Source: Myxococcales bacterium
Lineage (GTDB): Bacteria; Myxococcota; Polyangia; Nannocystales; Nannocystaceae
Assembly: GCA_016793465.1 (NCBI GenBank)
Contig: JAEUJW010000040.1
Coordinates: 124,001 to 188,000 of the forward strand
Length of the DNA: 64,000 nt
Reading direction: 5' to 3'
Shown here: piece after piece, positions 1-8,319 of the stretch
Layout of the letters: each line of letters opens with the position of its first letter
Position numbering within the stretch: position 1 is the first letter of the stretch
Position numbers and translations under genes: made by a program
Notes under the pieces: model-generated
The model's input: only the letters and a program-made list of their open reading frames with translations
Database searches by the model: none
What the model was told of the DNA's origin: nothing

Positions 1-765
1 GGCGTCGTCGTGCAGGCGATCTGGGGCCTCGCGCCGAAAGCCGCGCCGACGCCCGGCCTGCGGGTGCTCGGGGGTCTCGCCGCGCTGCTCGTCGTGCTCG
101 GCGTCCACGAGCTCGCGGTGTTGTTCGGCGCGGGCGCCGCGGCGTTCGTGCTCGCGCGAGCCGCCCGGAGGCACTCCGCCAGCGCGGCGTGCCTGCTCCT
201 GCCGCTCGCACCGACGGCCGCCGCGAGCGCAGCCGGCGCGGTCACGCTGCCGGCCCTGTTTTGGGTGTTCGTCAAGACCGGCTCCGTGCTGTTCGGCAGC
301 GGTTACGTCCTGCTCGCGTTCTTGCAGACCGATCTGGTCGACCGGCTCGGCTGGCTCACGCAGGCGCAGCTCCTCGACGCCATCTCGGTCGGCCAGGTCA
401 CGCCCGGGCCGGTGTTCACCACCGCGACCTTCATCGGCTATGTGCTCGCGGGGCCGGGCGGGGCGCTGGTCGCCACCGCCGGCATCTTCCTGCCTGCGTT
501 CGTATTCGTGGCCCTGAGCGGCCCGCTCGTCCCACGCTTGCGCGCGTCGCCCGGTGCCGCGGCGTTCCTCGACGGGGTGAACGTCGCCTCGCTGGCGTTG
601 ATGGTCGTGGTGACGATGCAGCTCGGCTGGGCGGCGCTGATCGACGTCCCGGCGGTGTGCCTTGGAGTGGTCAGCGTGATCCTCCTGATCCGGTTCAAGC
701 TGGGATCGACGTGGCTGATCTTCGGCGGGGCGGCCGTCGGTTGGGCGATCCACGCGATGCGTTGA
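1..765 (+). CDS. chrA: Chromate transporter ChrA-like, C-terminal part (5' end outside window)
   Basis: The reading frame is open from the first base, so the gene begins upstream of the window and only about 250 C-terminal residues are visible. A hydrophobic stretch of several membrane helices carries the conserved signature of the second ChrA half-domain: KTGSVLFGSGYVLLAF followed by GQVTPGPVFTTATFIGY. ChrA (CHR superfamily) proteins export or exchange chromate across the inner membrane; the usual form is a duplicated domain of about 400 residues, of which this is the second copy. The GTG at base 10 is not needed as a start. Substrate is inferred from the family; some CHR members have unknown substrates. 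Confidence 0.88.
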   Translation, partial: GVVVQAIWGLAPKAAPTPGLRVLGGLAALLVVLGVHELAVLFGAGAAAFVLARAARRHSASAACLLLPLAPTAAASAAGAVTLPALFWVFVKTGSVLFGSGYVLLAFLQTDLVDRLGWLTQAQLLDAISVGQVTPGPVFTTATFIGYVLAGPGGALVATAGIFLPAFVFVALSGPLVPRLRASPGAAAFLDGVNVASLALMVVVTMQLGWAALIDVPAVCLGVVSVILLIRFKLGSTWLIFGGAAVGWAIHAMR

Positions 766-775
766 GTGCGACGCA

Positions 776-1003
776 TCACCGCTTCCGTCGGTCGTCAGCC
801 TCGCGGCGAGCTCCGCCGACCTCCGGCCACGGGGCTCCGGGAGCGCCGTGGACGCCGGAGCCGCCAAGCCCGGAGGGATCAGGCCGCGAGCGGTTGATGC
901 TCTTGATCCGCGTCCCCTCGGGCCCGCGCAGCACGTAGCCGGTGCGCGGGTTGCCGGTCTGGTCGTGGATGTACTTGCGCAGGCCAAGCACGTGCTTCGA
1001 CAC
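776..1003 (-). CDS. Possible small unrecognised protein (75 aa)
   Basis: This short frame, from a GTG at 1003, has an N-terminal half of ordinary protein composition: SKHVLGLRKYIHDQTGNPRT followed by GYVLRGPEGTRIKSIN. That differs from the Arg/Ala/Pro-rich shadow frames on both strands here. The C-terminal third is Gly/Pro/Arg-rich and looks non-coding. The frame stays open upstream of the GTG (QLKIQ) with no ATG. It could be a small gene, the tail of a decayed or frameshifted gene, or chance. I do not recognise a family. The rest of the stretch between the chromate transporter and the next gene (766-1099) shows nothing else. Confidence 0.35.
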   Translation of the reverse strand: MSKHVLGLRKYIHDQTGNPRTGYVLRGPEGTRIKSINRSRPDPSGLGGSGVHGAPGAPWPEVGGARREADDRRKR

Positions 1004-1099
1004 CTGGATCTTGAGTTGGCCGCCCTCGCCGCGCTCTCCGCGACATCCTCGCCAAAGTTTCCTCGCGCGACGGGGCCGTCGGCGCGCGCGCGGCCGCGC

Positions 1100-1735
1100 T
1101 CACTCGCCGCGGGACAACGCGCGCGCGTGTCGCGAGGCCAGCTGCTTGCGCTCGCGCTTGCGACGGCGCCTGGCCTCGCCGCCGCTCTCGCCGGGCAGGC
1201 GCTCGCGCACCGCCAGGCTGCCGAGCACCACGCGCCCGAGCAACCGCAGCACCCGCGGCTCGCGGGCCTCGCCCGGGCTGTCGTCCTGCTCGACCGACGC
1301 GAGCACCGCCCCGCAGCGGTTGTCGACCTGCCAGCCCGGCGGGACCAGGATGTCGAGGCTGCCGAACGTCACCCGCACGTCGATCTCGAGCGGCCCCGGC
1401 GGCAGCACCGCCTGGCGCAGGTCGAGCACCACCGAACCGAACAGCGCGCGCACCTGCATGCGCGCCGAGGCCGTCCACGCCCCGTGGCGCTCGATCGACC
1501 CGAGCAGCGCCCGCACCAGCTCCGGCTTGCCGTCGACCGGCACCAGCGCCGCCGTCACCGGCGCCGCCAGCCCGGCCGTCGCCGCCTGCACCTCGGCGAC
1601 CGTGCGCGCCCGCTCGACCTGCTCGAGCCGCTCGTCGAGCTCGTCCTGCTCGACCAGGTCGCGGGCGTAGCCGTCGGCCAGCAGGGTCCGCGCCCTGTCC
1701 TTCTCTCGCAGCAGCAGCTCGGCCGGCGCGACCAC
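1100..1735 (-). CDS. DUF1707 / LiaF-like C-terminal domain protein
   Basis: A 211-residue protein with two recognisable parts. Residues 1-50 resemble the DUF1707 (SHOCT-like) module: the acidic/basic stretch REKDRARTLLADGYARDL, then ELDERLEQ. Residues 85-165 form a beta-rich domain like the LiaF or cell-wall-active-antibiotic-response C-terminal domain, with ALFGSVVLDLRQA and VRVTFGSLDILVPPGWQV. The C-terminus is a basic tail. No membrane segment is visible, unlike full LiaF proteins, so it is probably cytosolic or peripheral. In related bacteria such proteins modulate envelope-stress signalling; that role here is inference. The start is a GTG. It lies 33 bases downstream of the DUF6765 gene on the same strand. 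Confidence 0.75.
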   Translation of the reverse strand: MVAPAELLLREKDRARTLLADGYARDLVEQDELDERLEQVERARTVAEVQAATAGLAAPVTAALVPVDGKPELVRALLGSIERHGAWTASARMQVRALFGSVVLDLRQAVLPPGPLEIDVRVTFGSLDILVPPGWQVDNRCGAVLASVEQDDSPGEAREPRVLRLLGRVVLGSLAVRERLPGESGGEARRRRKRERKQLASRHARALSRGE

Positions 1736-1768
1736 GGACGGTCTTTTACAACAGCCTCCGCCGCCCGT

Positions 1769-2833
1769 CTACGCCGCGCAGATGCCGTAGCGCGGCAGCA
1801 CGTGGTGGAGCACGTCGAAGCGGTGCTCCTGCAGCGCGTCGTGGAACATCTTCCAGTGGCTGCGCATGAACTCCGGCGTGTAGGGGAACACCGCGTCGTC
1901 GAGGTCGTGCTCCTCGGTGGTGCCGAGCGCGTCGCACTTCCACGAGCCCTCGCCCTTGTCGACGTAGAGCGGGGTGCCGCGCCCGAAGCTGAAGGCGCCG
2001 CCGGCGATGGCCTCGAGCCACTGCATGTGCCTGGCGTCGCCGTCGTCGTCCTCGATCCCGCGGATCATCTCGTTCATGACCCCGCGGTCGCGCGGCAGCA
2101 GGCCGGGCACGTCGGCGTCCGGGTCGCCGACGCGGTAGCGCCGCATGGCCCGGCACATCGCGTCGGCCGCGAGCATGAAGTCGGTCGGGTTGTCGCGCGC
2201 GATCACGTCGCCGCGCCCGTTGGTGTAGCCCCACACCAGCCACGGCTTGTCGGGGTTGCTGAGCACCGCCCCGTGGCCCAGCGGCAGCGCCCCGCTGACG
2301 AACCGGTTCATCAGCCGCGACAGCAGGTCGCGGTCGGGCTCGCCGTCGGCGCCGACGAGCTCGTGGGCCGCGTTGACGCGGTGGTTGACGCCGGCGAAGC
2401 CCTGGTGGGCCCACGTGTCCGCGTACACGTGCATGGCGATGCCGAGGCGGTGCAGCCCGGACGCGGCGCCCCGCGCGGCGATCGTGAGCGCGACCATGTC
2501 GCGGGCGACCGGGCTGTCCGGCACGCAGATCAGCTTCTCGATGAACTTGCCCGGCGGCTCCTGCCCCGCCGGCAGCCCGCCGTTGCCCGGCAGGAAGTGG
2601 AAGGGGATCCACACGCGGTGGTTGGCCAGCTCGCGGAAGTTGCGGTAGTCGAGCGTGCGGTGGGCCGAGCTCATGCGCTTGTACATGGCCCCGTTGTCGA
2701 AGGCGATGAGCCCGCCGTTGGTGGCGTCGTCGACGTACTGCGCCGCGTACGCCACCACCTCCGCGTCGAGGTGATCGAAGCCCGCGAGCCGCGCGATCAC
2801 ATAGGTCGCCCCGTGATGGAAGTCGATCTGCAC
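1769..2833 (-). CDS. DUF6765 family protein
   Basis: A 354-residue soluble protein without a signal peptide. The N-terminus (QIDFHHGATYVIARLAGF, then AYAAQYVDDATNGG) matches what I know of DUF6765 proteins. A histidine/aspartate-rich motif around residues 130-150 (AMHVYADTWAHQGFAG) resembles the metal-binding helices of zinc-dependent phospholipase C/P1-nuclease-like folds, so a hydrolase is possible, but the function is not established. A GGGAGG ribosome-binding site lies about a dozen bases before the ATG. It is divergent from the CapA-like gene across 74 bases and reads toward the DUF1707 gene. Confidence 0.75.
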   Translation of the reverse strand: MQIDFHHGATYVIARLAGFDHLDAEVVAYAAQYVDDATNGGLIAFDNGAMYKRMSSAHRTLDYRNFRELANHRVWIPFHFLPGNGGLPAGQEPPGKFIEKLICVPDSPVARDMVALTIAARGAASGLHRLGIAMHVYADTWAHQGFAGVNHRVNAAHELVGADGEPDRDLLSRLMNRFVSGALPLGHGAVLSNPDKPWLVWGYTNGRGDVIARDNPTDFMLAADAMCRAMRRYRVGDPDADVPGLLPRDRGVMNEMIRGIEDDDGDARHMQWLEAIAGGAFSFGRGTPLYVDKGEGSWKCDALGTTEEHDLDDAVFPYTPEFMRSHWKMFHDALQEHRFDVLHHVLPRYGICAA

Positions 2834-2907
2834 GCCGAAGCCCTCCCGCTACACGAACAGTCCACCATAGCAAAATCCCGCGCACCTGTGCCATCCTCCG
2901 CCCGCCC

Positions 2908-4224
2908 ATGCGCCCGACCCGTCACCGCCGGCGATCGCCCCGCGCCAGCTCCGTGCTCTCTGCGGCGCTGCTCGCCGGCGCGTGCTCTGGCCCCGGCGCC
3001 ACCAGCCCCGCCGGGCCCGACCCCTCGCCCCGCCCCGCCCCGGTGGCCGCGCAGCACTCCGTCGCCGCCCCGCCGCCCCCGATCGCGCTCGCCCCGATCC
3101 CGTCCGCGCCTGCGGTCGCCCCCGCGCCTGTCCCTGCGGACAGCTCACAGCCCGCAGGCCCCCGCAAGCCGCCGACCGGCCCGCTCGAGCTCGCGTTCGT
3201 CGGCGACATCATCCTCGGCAAGTACCGCCTGAAGGAGTACGCCCCGCTGTTCGCCCCCGGCGAGGACCCGTTCGCCGCCGTCTCCCAATTATTAAAAGTC
3301 GACGTCGCGATCGCCAACCTCGAGACGCCGCTCATGCACACGCGACCCGAGAAGAGCCCGATCTACATCGGCTCGCGCTTCGGCGCCGACAAGGCCGCCG
3401 CCCGCGCGCTGGTCGGCACCTTCGCCGCCGTCAGCGTCGCCAACAACCACGCCCTCGACCTCCTCACCGCCGGCCTGAAGGAGACGCCCGAGGTCCTGCG
3501 CGAGCTCGGCGTCGCCGCCGTCGGCGCGGCCCGGGCCGAGGGCGACCCGGTCACCGTCGTCACCCTCGAGCGCGCCGGCTGGCGCCTCGCCCTGCTGTCG
3601 GCGACCACCTGGACCAACCGCCCGCCCGAGCCCGGCGACCCGGCCCTGCCGGTCTACCGCACCACCGAGCTACGAAAAAAATTGCAGCCGGCGATCGACG
3701 CCGCGAGGCCCGACCACGACCTCGTGATCGTCCTGCTCCACTGGGGTCAGGAGTACACCGACGGCCCCGACTCGGCCATGAGGATCACCGCCCAGCGCCT
3801 GCTCGAGCGCGGCGCCGACCTCGTCGTCGGCCACCACCCGCACGTGCTCCACGGCGTCGAGCACCACGCCCAGGGCCTCGCCGCCTACTCGATGGGCAAC
3901 TTCCTGTTCGCCAACACCGACGAGCGCTCGCGCCTCAGCGGCGTGCTGCGCGTGCGCTACCAGCCCGGCCGCCGCTGCCCCGAGCGCGCCAGCTTCCACC
4001 CGGTCTGGCTCGGCGAGGGCCCCGGCTACCGCCCCGCCCCCGCGACCGGCGAGCAGGCCGGCGAGATCCGCAAGCGCGTCGCCACCCTCAGCAAAAAATT
4101 GAAGACGCCGCTGACGCCCGACGGCGAGGCCCTCGTGGTCGAGTCGTGGAGCTGCGACGTCCCGCCGGAGCCTGACCCGAAGGCCAGCAAGCCCGCCGGC
4201 AAGCCGAGCAAGCCGGGCAAGTGA
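2908..4224 (+). CDS. CapA-family (poly-gamma-glutamate synthesis-like) lipoprotein
   Basis: A 438-residue predicted lipoprotein: a basic n-region, a hydrophobic core and the lipobox LLAGAC, then a Pro/Ala-rich linker to about residue 90. The catalytic-like domain belongs to the PGA_cap/CapA metallophosphoesterase-related family: ELAFVGDIILG, VAIANLETPL, VANNHALDLL, VIVLLHWGQEY, GHHPHVLHGVE and YSMGNFLF are all present in order. CapA proteins take part in capsule or polyglutamate anchoring, but many homologues are uncharacterised. A basic Lys/Pro tail ends the protein. The gene contains an AT-only nonamer at 3288 and a palindrome at 3128. It converges with the M16 peptidase gene with 7 bases between stops. 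Confidence 0.85.
   Translation: MRPTRHRRRSPRASSVLSAALLAGACSGPGATSPAGPDPSPRPAPVAAQHSVAAPPPPIALAPIPSAPAVAPAPVPADSSQPAGPRKPPTGPLELAFVGDIILGKYRLKEYAPLFAPGEDPFAAVSQLLKVDVAIANLETPLMHTRPEKSPIYIGSRFGADKAAARALVGTFAAVSVANNHALDLLTAGLKETPEVLRELGVAAVGAARAEGDPVTVVTLERAGWRLALLSATTWTNRPPEPGDPALPVYRTTELRKKLQPAIDAARPDHDLVIVLLHWGQEYTDGPDSAMRITAQRLLERGADLVVGHHPHVLHGVEHHAQGLAAYSMGNFLFANTDERSRLSGVLRVRYQPGRRCPERASFHPVWLGEGPGYRPAPATGEQAGEIRKRVATLSKKLKTPLTPDGEALVVESWSCDVPPEPDPKASKPAGKPSKPGK
3128..3143. repeat. Dispersed palindrome CTGTCC-N4-GGACAG
   Basis: A perfect 6-bp stem with a 4-base loop (CTGC), inside the linker-coding part of the CapA-like gene, where it encodes PADS. It is one of the exact dispersed copies discussed in the findings. 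Confidence 0.75.
3288..3296 (+). repeat. AT-only nonamer ATTATTAAA
   Basis: Reads as TTA-TTA-AAA (Leu-Leu-Lys) in the CapA-like gene, surrounded by codons ending almost only in G or C. It is one of six exact copies in the window. Confidence 0.7.
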
Positions 4225-4231
4225 TCGTCGG

Positions 4232-5782
4232 TCAGCGCGGCGACGCGGTCCGGTCGGCGCCCTGCTCGACGAGCTTCAGGTCGGTGTTATACACGTCGAT
4301 GCCGAAGCCCTTGCCGGCCAGCGCCTTGACCAGCTTGTCGGCGCGGCCGACGATCACGACCTGCATGGCGGCGTCGCTCAGGCCCTTGCTCGTGGCCTTG
4401 ACGTCCTCCGCCGTGATCGACTCGATGTCCCCGCGGTAGCGGGCCCAGAAGTCGGCCGGCAGCCCGAACGTGCGCTGCTGGATCGTCTTCATGGTGATCG
4501 CGTCGATGCCCTCGGCCTCGAGCGCGAACTGGCCAGACATCTTGGTCAGCAGGCGCCGCAGCTCGGCCGCGTCGACCCCGTCCTCGCCCGGCTCCGCCAG
4601 CAGCCGCAGCAGCGCGTCGAGGAACTCCGGCGCGCTGCTGGTCTTGGTGCTGCCGCCGGCGTAGAACGCCCCGCCGTCGTAGCCGAACTTGTGGATCGCC
4701 GCGGCCCCGTAGGTCAGCCCCAGCTGCTCGCGCAGCACCATATTTAGACGCCCCGAGAGCCCGCCGCCGAGCGCCTGCTCGAGCACGCGGACCTGCAGCC
4801 AGCCCTTCTCGCCGATGCCCGGCGCCGGCATGACCGCGAGCACGCTGGCCTGCGCGCTGGCCTTGCGGTCGATGATGTGGATCGTGCGCGCGACCGGCGT
4901 GCTCGTCCGCTTGTGCCGCGGCACCTCGACGTCGGCGCCCTTCGCCCACCCGCCGAACGCCCTGTCGGCCAGCTTGCGCGCCTCGGCCGGCGTGATGTCG
5001 CCGGCGACCACCAGCATCGCGTTGTTCGGCACGTAGTGCCGGGCGTGGAACGCCGCCACCTGCTCGCGGGTCATGCCCTCGACCTGCGCGTCGGTCGGGA
5101 ACGGCCGCGCGTACGCGCTGTTCTCCCCGTAGGCCAGCCGCGCCGCCATGCGCCCGCCGAGCCCCAGCGGCGAGGCCTTCTCCTGGTCGATGCCCTGCAG
5201 CAGCAGGTCCTTGTGCTTCTTCAGCACCGCCTCCGGCAGGGCCGGCTGCAGGATCGTCTCGGCCGCGGCGGTGAACGCGAAGCCCGCGTCGCGCGCGAGC
5301 ACGTCGGCGACCACCCCCGACAGCTCGTTGTCGACGAACGTGTCGAGCGAGCCGCCGGTCGCGTCGACCTGCGCGTCGAGCGTGGCCTTGTCGCGCCTGG
5401 TCGTGCCCTCGGCCAGCAGCGCCGCCGTGAACTCGGCCAGGCTCGGCTGCTCCGCCGGCGAGTAGATCTCACCCGCCCGCACGATCGCCATCACCCGCAC
5501 GCGCGGCACCTCGTGGTCCTCGAGCACCACCAGCTCGAGCCCGTTCGCCAGCGTCTGCGCCTGCGCCTCCGGGAACTTGACCGGCCGCGGCGCCTCGACG
5601 CCCGGCAACGGAGGCAACGCCGCCAGCTGCGCCCGCCTGGCCGCCGTGTCCGCAGACTTCGGGTCGGTCGCCTTCGCGTCCGCCACCGGCGGGCCGCCGC
5701 CAGGCGCCGGAGACTTCGTCTCCGTCGGCTCCGACTTGCACGCCAGCACCATCAACAACCCCGCGATGAACGTCCTGCGCAT
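4232..5782 (-). CDS. M16 peptidase-like lipoprotein lacking the zinc motif
   Basis: A 516-residue protein with an M16 (pitrilysin/insulinase) fold, starting at the ATG that gives MRRTFIAGLLMVLAC, a lipoprotein signal. The position of the zinc motif HxxEH is occupied by SLAEFTAALLAEGT, so the metal ligands are absent. The second M16 half keeps the usual features (HYVPNNAMLVVAGDI, GGGLSGRLNMVLRE, LGLTYGA). Such inactive subunits pair with active M16 subunits to form a chamber, as in bacterial two-subunit M16 peptidases and mitochondrial processing peptidase. It starts 11 bases after the stop of the active M16 gene, so the two form an operon and probably a heterodimer in the periplasm. Confidence 0.88.
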   Translation of the reverse strand: MRRTFIAGLLMVLACKSEPTETKSPAPGGGPPVADAKATDPKSADTAARRAQLAALPPLPGVEAPRPVKFPEAQAQTLANGLELVVLEDHEVPRVRVMAIVRAGEIYSPAEQPSLAEFTAALLAEGTTRRDKATLDAQVDATGGSLDTFVDNELSGVVADVLARDAGFAFTAAAETILQPALPEAVLKKHKDLLLQGIDQEKASPLGLGGRMAARLAYGENSAYARPFPTDAQVEGMTREQVAAFHARHYVPNNAMLVVAGDITPAEARKLADRAFGGWAKGADVEVPRHKRTSTPVARTIHIIDRKASAQASVLAVMPAPGIGEKGWLQVRVLEQALGGGLSGRLNMVLREQLGLTYGAAAIHKFGYDGGAFYAGGSTKTSSAPEFLDALLRLLAEPGEDGVDAAELRRLLTKMSGQFALEAEGIDAITMKTIQQRTFGLPADFWARYRGDIESITAEDVKATSKGLSDAAMQVVIVGRADKLVKALAGKGFGIDVYNTDLKLVEQGADRTASPR

Positions 5783-5793
5783 CGTCCTGCTCC

Positions 5794-7146
5794 TCACTGC
5801 CCCGGCACGACGTCGAACGTCACGCTCGCCGCCTGACTTAAATACTTGGCGGCGACCCGCTTCAGGTCCGCCGGTTTGACCTTGTCGAACCGCGCGATGT
5901 CCCCCGCGAACTTCTCGGCCCCGCCGAAGAACGTCTCGTAGGTCGCCAGCTCCTGCGCCTTGTAAAAGGTGCTGCCGAGGCCGTCGACGTGGCGCTTGCG
6001 CAGGCGGGCCCGCGCCCGGTCGACCTCGGCCTGCGTCACGCCCTCGCGCGCGACCTTGTCGAGCTCGGTCCAGAACGCCGCGCGCAGGTCGGCGAGCGTG
6101 GTGTCCTTGCTCGCCATCATCAGCACGACCATCTGGCTGGGCCCGTAGGTCATCCACGGGAAGCCGACCTGCATGTCGGCCTGCGCGGCCAGCTTCTTGT
6201 CGTCGACGAGCACGCGCGGCAGCCGGGCCGAGGCCCCGCCGCTCATGGTCGCCGCCAGCAGCTCGAGCGCGGTGTAGTCGGGCGTCCGCGGCGCGGGCGC
6301 GTCGAACGAGATCAACGTCAACGCCGCCGGCGCCAGCGGATCTTTGATTTCTTTAATAATGGCCGCCTTCTGCACCTCTTCGACCGGGTACCCGTACGAC
6401 AGCGCCGGCCCCGACTTCAGCCCCCCGTAGTACTTCTCGACCAGCGCCCTGGCCTTGACCGCATCAAAGTCCCCGCACAGCACCAGCGTCGCGTTGTTCG
6501 GCGCATAATACTTATTGAAGAAGTCGACGAACGCCTGGACCGGGGCGTTGCTGAGGTCCTCCATCGAGCCGTAGATCGAATGCGCGTACTCCCACGAGGA
6601 GTAGGCGACGGCCGGCCAGTCGAGCAGGATCGTCCGCGCGTAGGGCGTGTTCTCCTGCTGCTGGCGGACCTCCTCCTTGACGACCGACTTCTCGTTCGAC
6701 AGCGAAGCCTCGGTGATCTCGAGGTTCGCCATGCGGTTGGATTCGAGGTAGAGGATCCCCTCGAGGTAATTGCTCGGGACGGTCTGGTAGTAATTGGTGC
6801 GATCGTGCTCCGTGTTGGCGTTGACGTCGCCGCCGGTCGCGTCGAGGTAGTAGGCGTACGCCCCCTCCGGCACGTTGCGCGAGCCGTTGAACATCATGTG
6901 CTCGAACAGGTGGGCGAAGCCGGTGAAGCCCCGCGTCTCCTGCGCCCCGCCCACGCGGAACGTCGTGTACACGGTGACGACCGGCGCGCTGTGGTCCTCG
7001 CTGAGGACCACCCGCAGCCCGTTCGGCAGCGTGAACTTCTCGACCGGCACCTTCGGTCCGGCGGCGCGGGGTGGTGCGGCCCGGGCGACCGCGGACGGAG
7101 TCAGGCCAGCCACGAGGGCGGCGAACAGCAGGTGTCTCGGCGGCAA
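5794..7146 (-). CDS. M16 family zinc metallopeptidase (active subunit)
   Basis: A 450-residue secreted peptidase with an N-terminal signal peptide (hydrophobic LLFAALVAGL, then an Ala-rich cleavage region). The zinc site is intact: HLFEH at residues 79-83 and a downstream glutamate in NEKSVVKEEV near residue 159. The rest is a standard two-domain M16 half-chamber (YAPNNATLVLCGDFD, GGASARLPRVLV). It begins with TTG, supported by GGAGG ten bases upstream. It heads an operon with the inactive M16 partner and probably degrades peptides in the periplasm. The gene carries an AT-only nonamer at 6352. It is divergent from the phosphatase-like lipoprotein gene. Confidence 0.9.
   Translation of the reverse strand: MPPRHLLFAALVAGLTPSAVARAAPPRAAGPKVPVEKFTLPNGLRVVLSEDHSAPVVTVYTTFRVGGAQETRGFTGFAHLFEHMMFNGSRNVPEGAYAYYLDATGGDVNANTEHDRTNYYQTVPSNYLEGILYLESNRMANLEITEASLSNEKSVVKEEVRQQQENTPYARTILLDWPAVAYSSWEYAHSIYGSMEDLSNAPVQAFVDFFNKYYAPNNATLVLCGDFDAVKARALVEKYYGGLKSGPALSYGYPVEEVQKAAIIKEIKDPLAPAALTLISFDAPAPRTPDYTALELLAATMSGGASARLPRVLVDDKKLAAQADMQVGFPWMTYGPSQMVVLMMASKDTTLADLRAAFWTELDKVAREGVTQAEVDRARARLRKRHVDGLGSTFYKAQELATYETFFGGAEKFAGDIARFDKVKPADLKRVAAKYLSQAASVTFDVVPGQ
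6352..6360 (-). repeat. AT-only nonamer ATTATTAAA
   Basis: On the coding strand it reads ATT-ATT-AAA (Ile-Ile-Lys), a different frame from the copy at 3288. Confidence 0.7.
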
Positions 7147-7156
7147 AATTTCGATT

Positions 7157-7161
7157 CCTCC
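7157..7161 (-). promoter_or_regulatory. Ribosome-binding site GGAGG before a TTG start
   Basis: GGAGG ends ten bases before the TTG at 7146, the only start that gives a complete signal peptide for the M16 peptidase. It supports initiation at a rare codon. Confidence 0.6.
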
Positions 7162-7221
7162 GTGTCGCGGGGACCTGACCCCGGGGTCGCGCGCCGAGTT
7201 TCAGGCCGGTATCATCCGCGC

Positions 7222-8238
7222 ATGCTCATCCGCCGGCTCTGCACGCTCGTGATCACGCTCACCTCTGTCGCCGGGCTCGTCGCCTGCGGCGGAGCGGCCG
7301 ACAAGAAGGACGCGAAGAAGGTCGAGGCCAAGGCCGAGGACACCAAGGCCGAGGTCAAGGACGACGCGAAGAAGGCCCCGCGGGCGCGGGCGCGGGCCGC
7401 GGAGGAGCTGCGCATGCCGGCGCCGAAGGGCCGCGTGGTCGCGATCGGCGGCCTGGGCGGCGACCTCGTGGCGACCAACGCGGCGCTGAAGGCCGCGGGC
7501 GCGCTCGACGACGACGGCAACTGGGCGGGCGGCGACCTCGTGGTCGTGCAGATCGGCAACCAGCTCGGCGGCGGCAAGGACGAGAAGGCCGTGCTCGCCC
7601 TCCTCGATCGCCTGGCCGACGAGGCGAGCAAGGCCGGCGGCGCGGTCTACCGCCTGACCGGCGCCAACGAGATCCTCAACGTCGCCCTGAACTTCGACGG
7701 CGTCAGCGCCAAGGGCTTTAAAGACTACGCCGGCGAGAAGCCGGCCGGCGAGGACCCGCGCATCGACGGCCTGCCGAAGGACCGCCGCGGGCGCGCCGCG
7801 GCGTTCGCCTCCGGCGGCCCGGTCGCCAAAAAGCTCGCCGAGCAGAAGCTGGTCCTCATCGTCGGCGACACCGTGTTCGCCCACGGCGGCGTGCTCGAGG
7901 AGCACGTCAAGGAGGGCCTCGACACCATCAACAACCTCGGCAAAAAGTGGATGCTCGGCGAAGAGGCGCTGATGCCCAACCCGCTGGCCGAGATGGGCCC
8001 CGCGCGCAGCGCCAAGCTCCGCGGCGGCGAGCCCTACTGCGGCGGCGTCGAGCAGGTGCTGAGCGACCTCGCGGTCAAGCGCATGGTCATTCAGCGCGGG
8101 CCCGAGAAGTCGGAGGCCAGCATGTGTGACGGCAAGCTGCTGCGCATCGGCCCGGCCGCGGGCGACGCGAGCGGCGGTCCCGAGGTCCTCGAGATCTCCG
8201 GCGACGCCACCAAGGTCATCGCCGTCGCGAAGGAATGA
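7222..8238 (+). CDS. Degenerate calcineurin-like phosphatase lipoprotein (probable pseudoenzyme)
   Basis: A 338-residue lipoprotein with lipobox LVAC at about residue 22, then a Lys/Ala/Asp/Glu-rich linker. From residue 73 it follows Shewanella-like/calcineurin-type phosphatases closely, yet the metal ligands are replaced. GDxHGD has become GGLGGD, GDxxDRG has become GNQLGGG, GNHE has become GANE, and the late GHT is RMVIQRG. Only FAHGGV keeps its histidine. The fold is therefore probably retained without catalysis, so a binding or scaffolding role is more likely. A TATCAT box 6 bases before the ATG suggests a leaderless transcript. It precedes the Kazal lipoprotein gene on the same strand. 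Confidence 0.8.
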   Translation: MLIRRLCTLVITLTSVAGLVACGGAADKKDAKKVEAKAEDTKAEVKDDAKKAPRARARAAEELRMPAPKGRVVAIGGLGGDLVATNAALKAAGALDDDGNWAGGDLVVVQIGNQLGGGKDEKAVLALLDRLADEASKAGGAVYRLTGANEILNVALNFDGVSAKGFKDYAGEKPAGEDPRIDGLPKDRRGRAAAFASGGPVAKKLAEQKLVLIVGDTVFAHGGVLEEHVKEGLDTINNLGKKWMLGEEALMPNPLAEMGPARSAKLRGGEPYCGGVEQVLSDLAVKRMVIQRGPEKSEASMCDGKLLRIGPAAGDASGGPEVLEISGDATKVIAVAKE

Positions 8239-8319
8239 TCGGCGCGGGCTCCGTCCGCTGCAAAGCGTGCATTGGCCGCAGATTCAGGCGGATCCACAGT
8301 GGCGTCAGGGAGAGACGCC

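Noticed and set aside
848..3232. Long open frame on the plus strand (almost 800 codons)
   Set aside because: It is antisense to the DUF1707 and DUF6765 genes. Its translation is Arg/His/Ala/Val-rich with no domain, as expected for a shadow frame in very GC-rich DNA.
3289..3294. TTA codons as bldA-style developmental regulation
   Set aside because: TTA does occur (TTA-TTA at 3289 and in the 23.5 kb gene), but the same AT-rich patches are also read as ATT, AAT and TTT in other frames. A tRNA-Leu switch therefore does not explain them.
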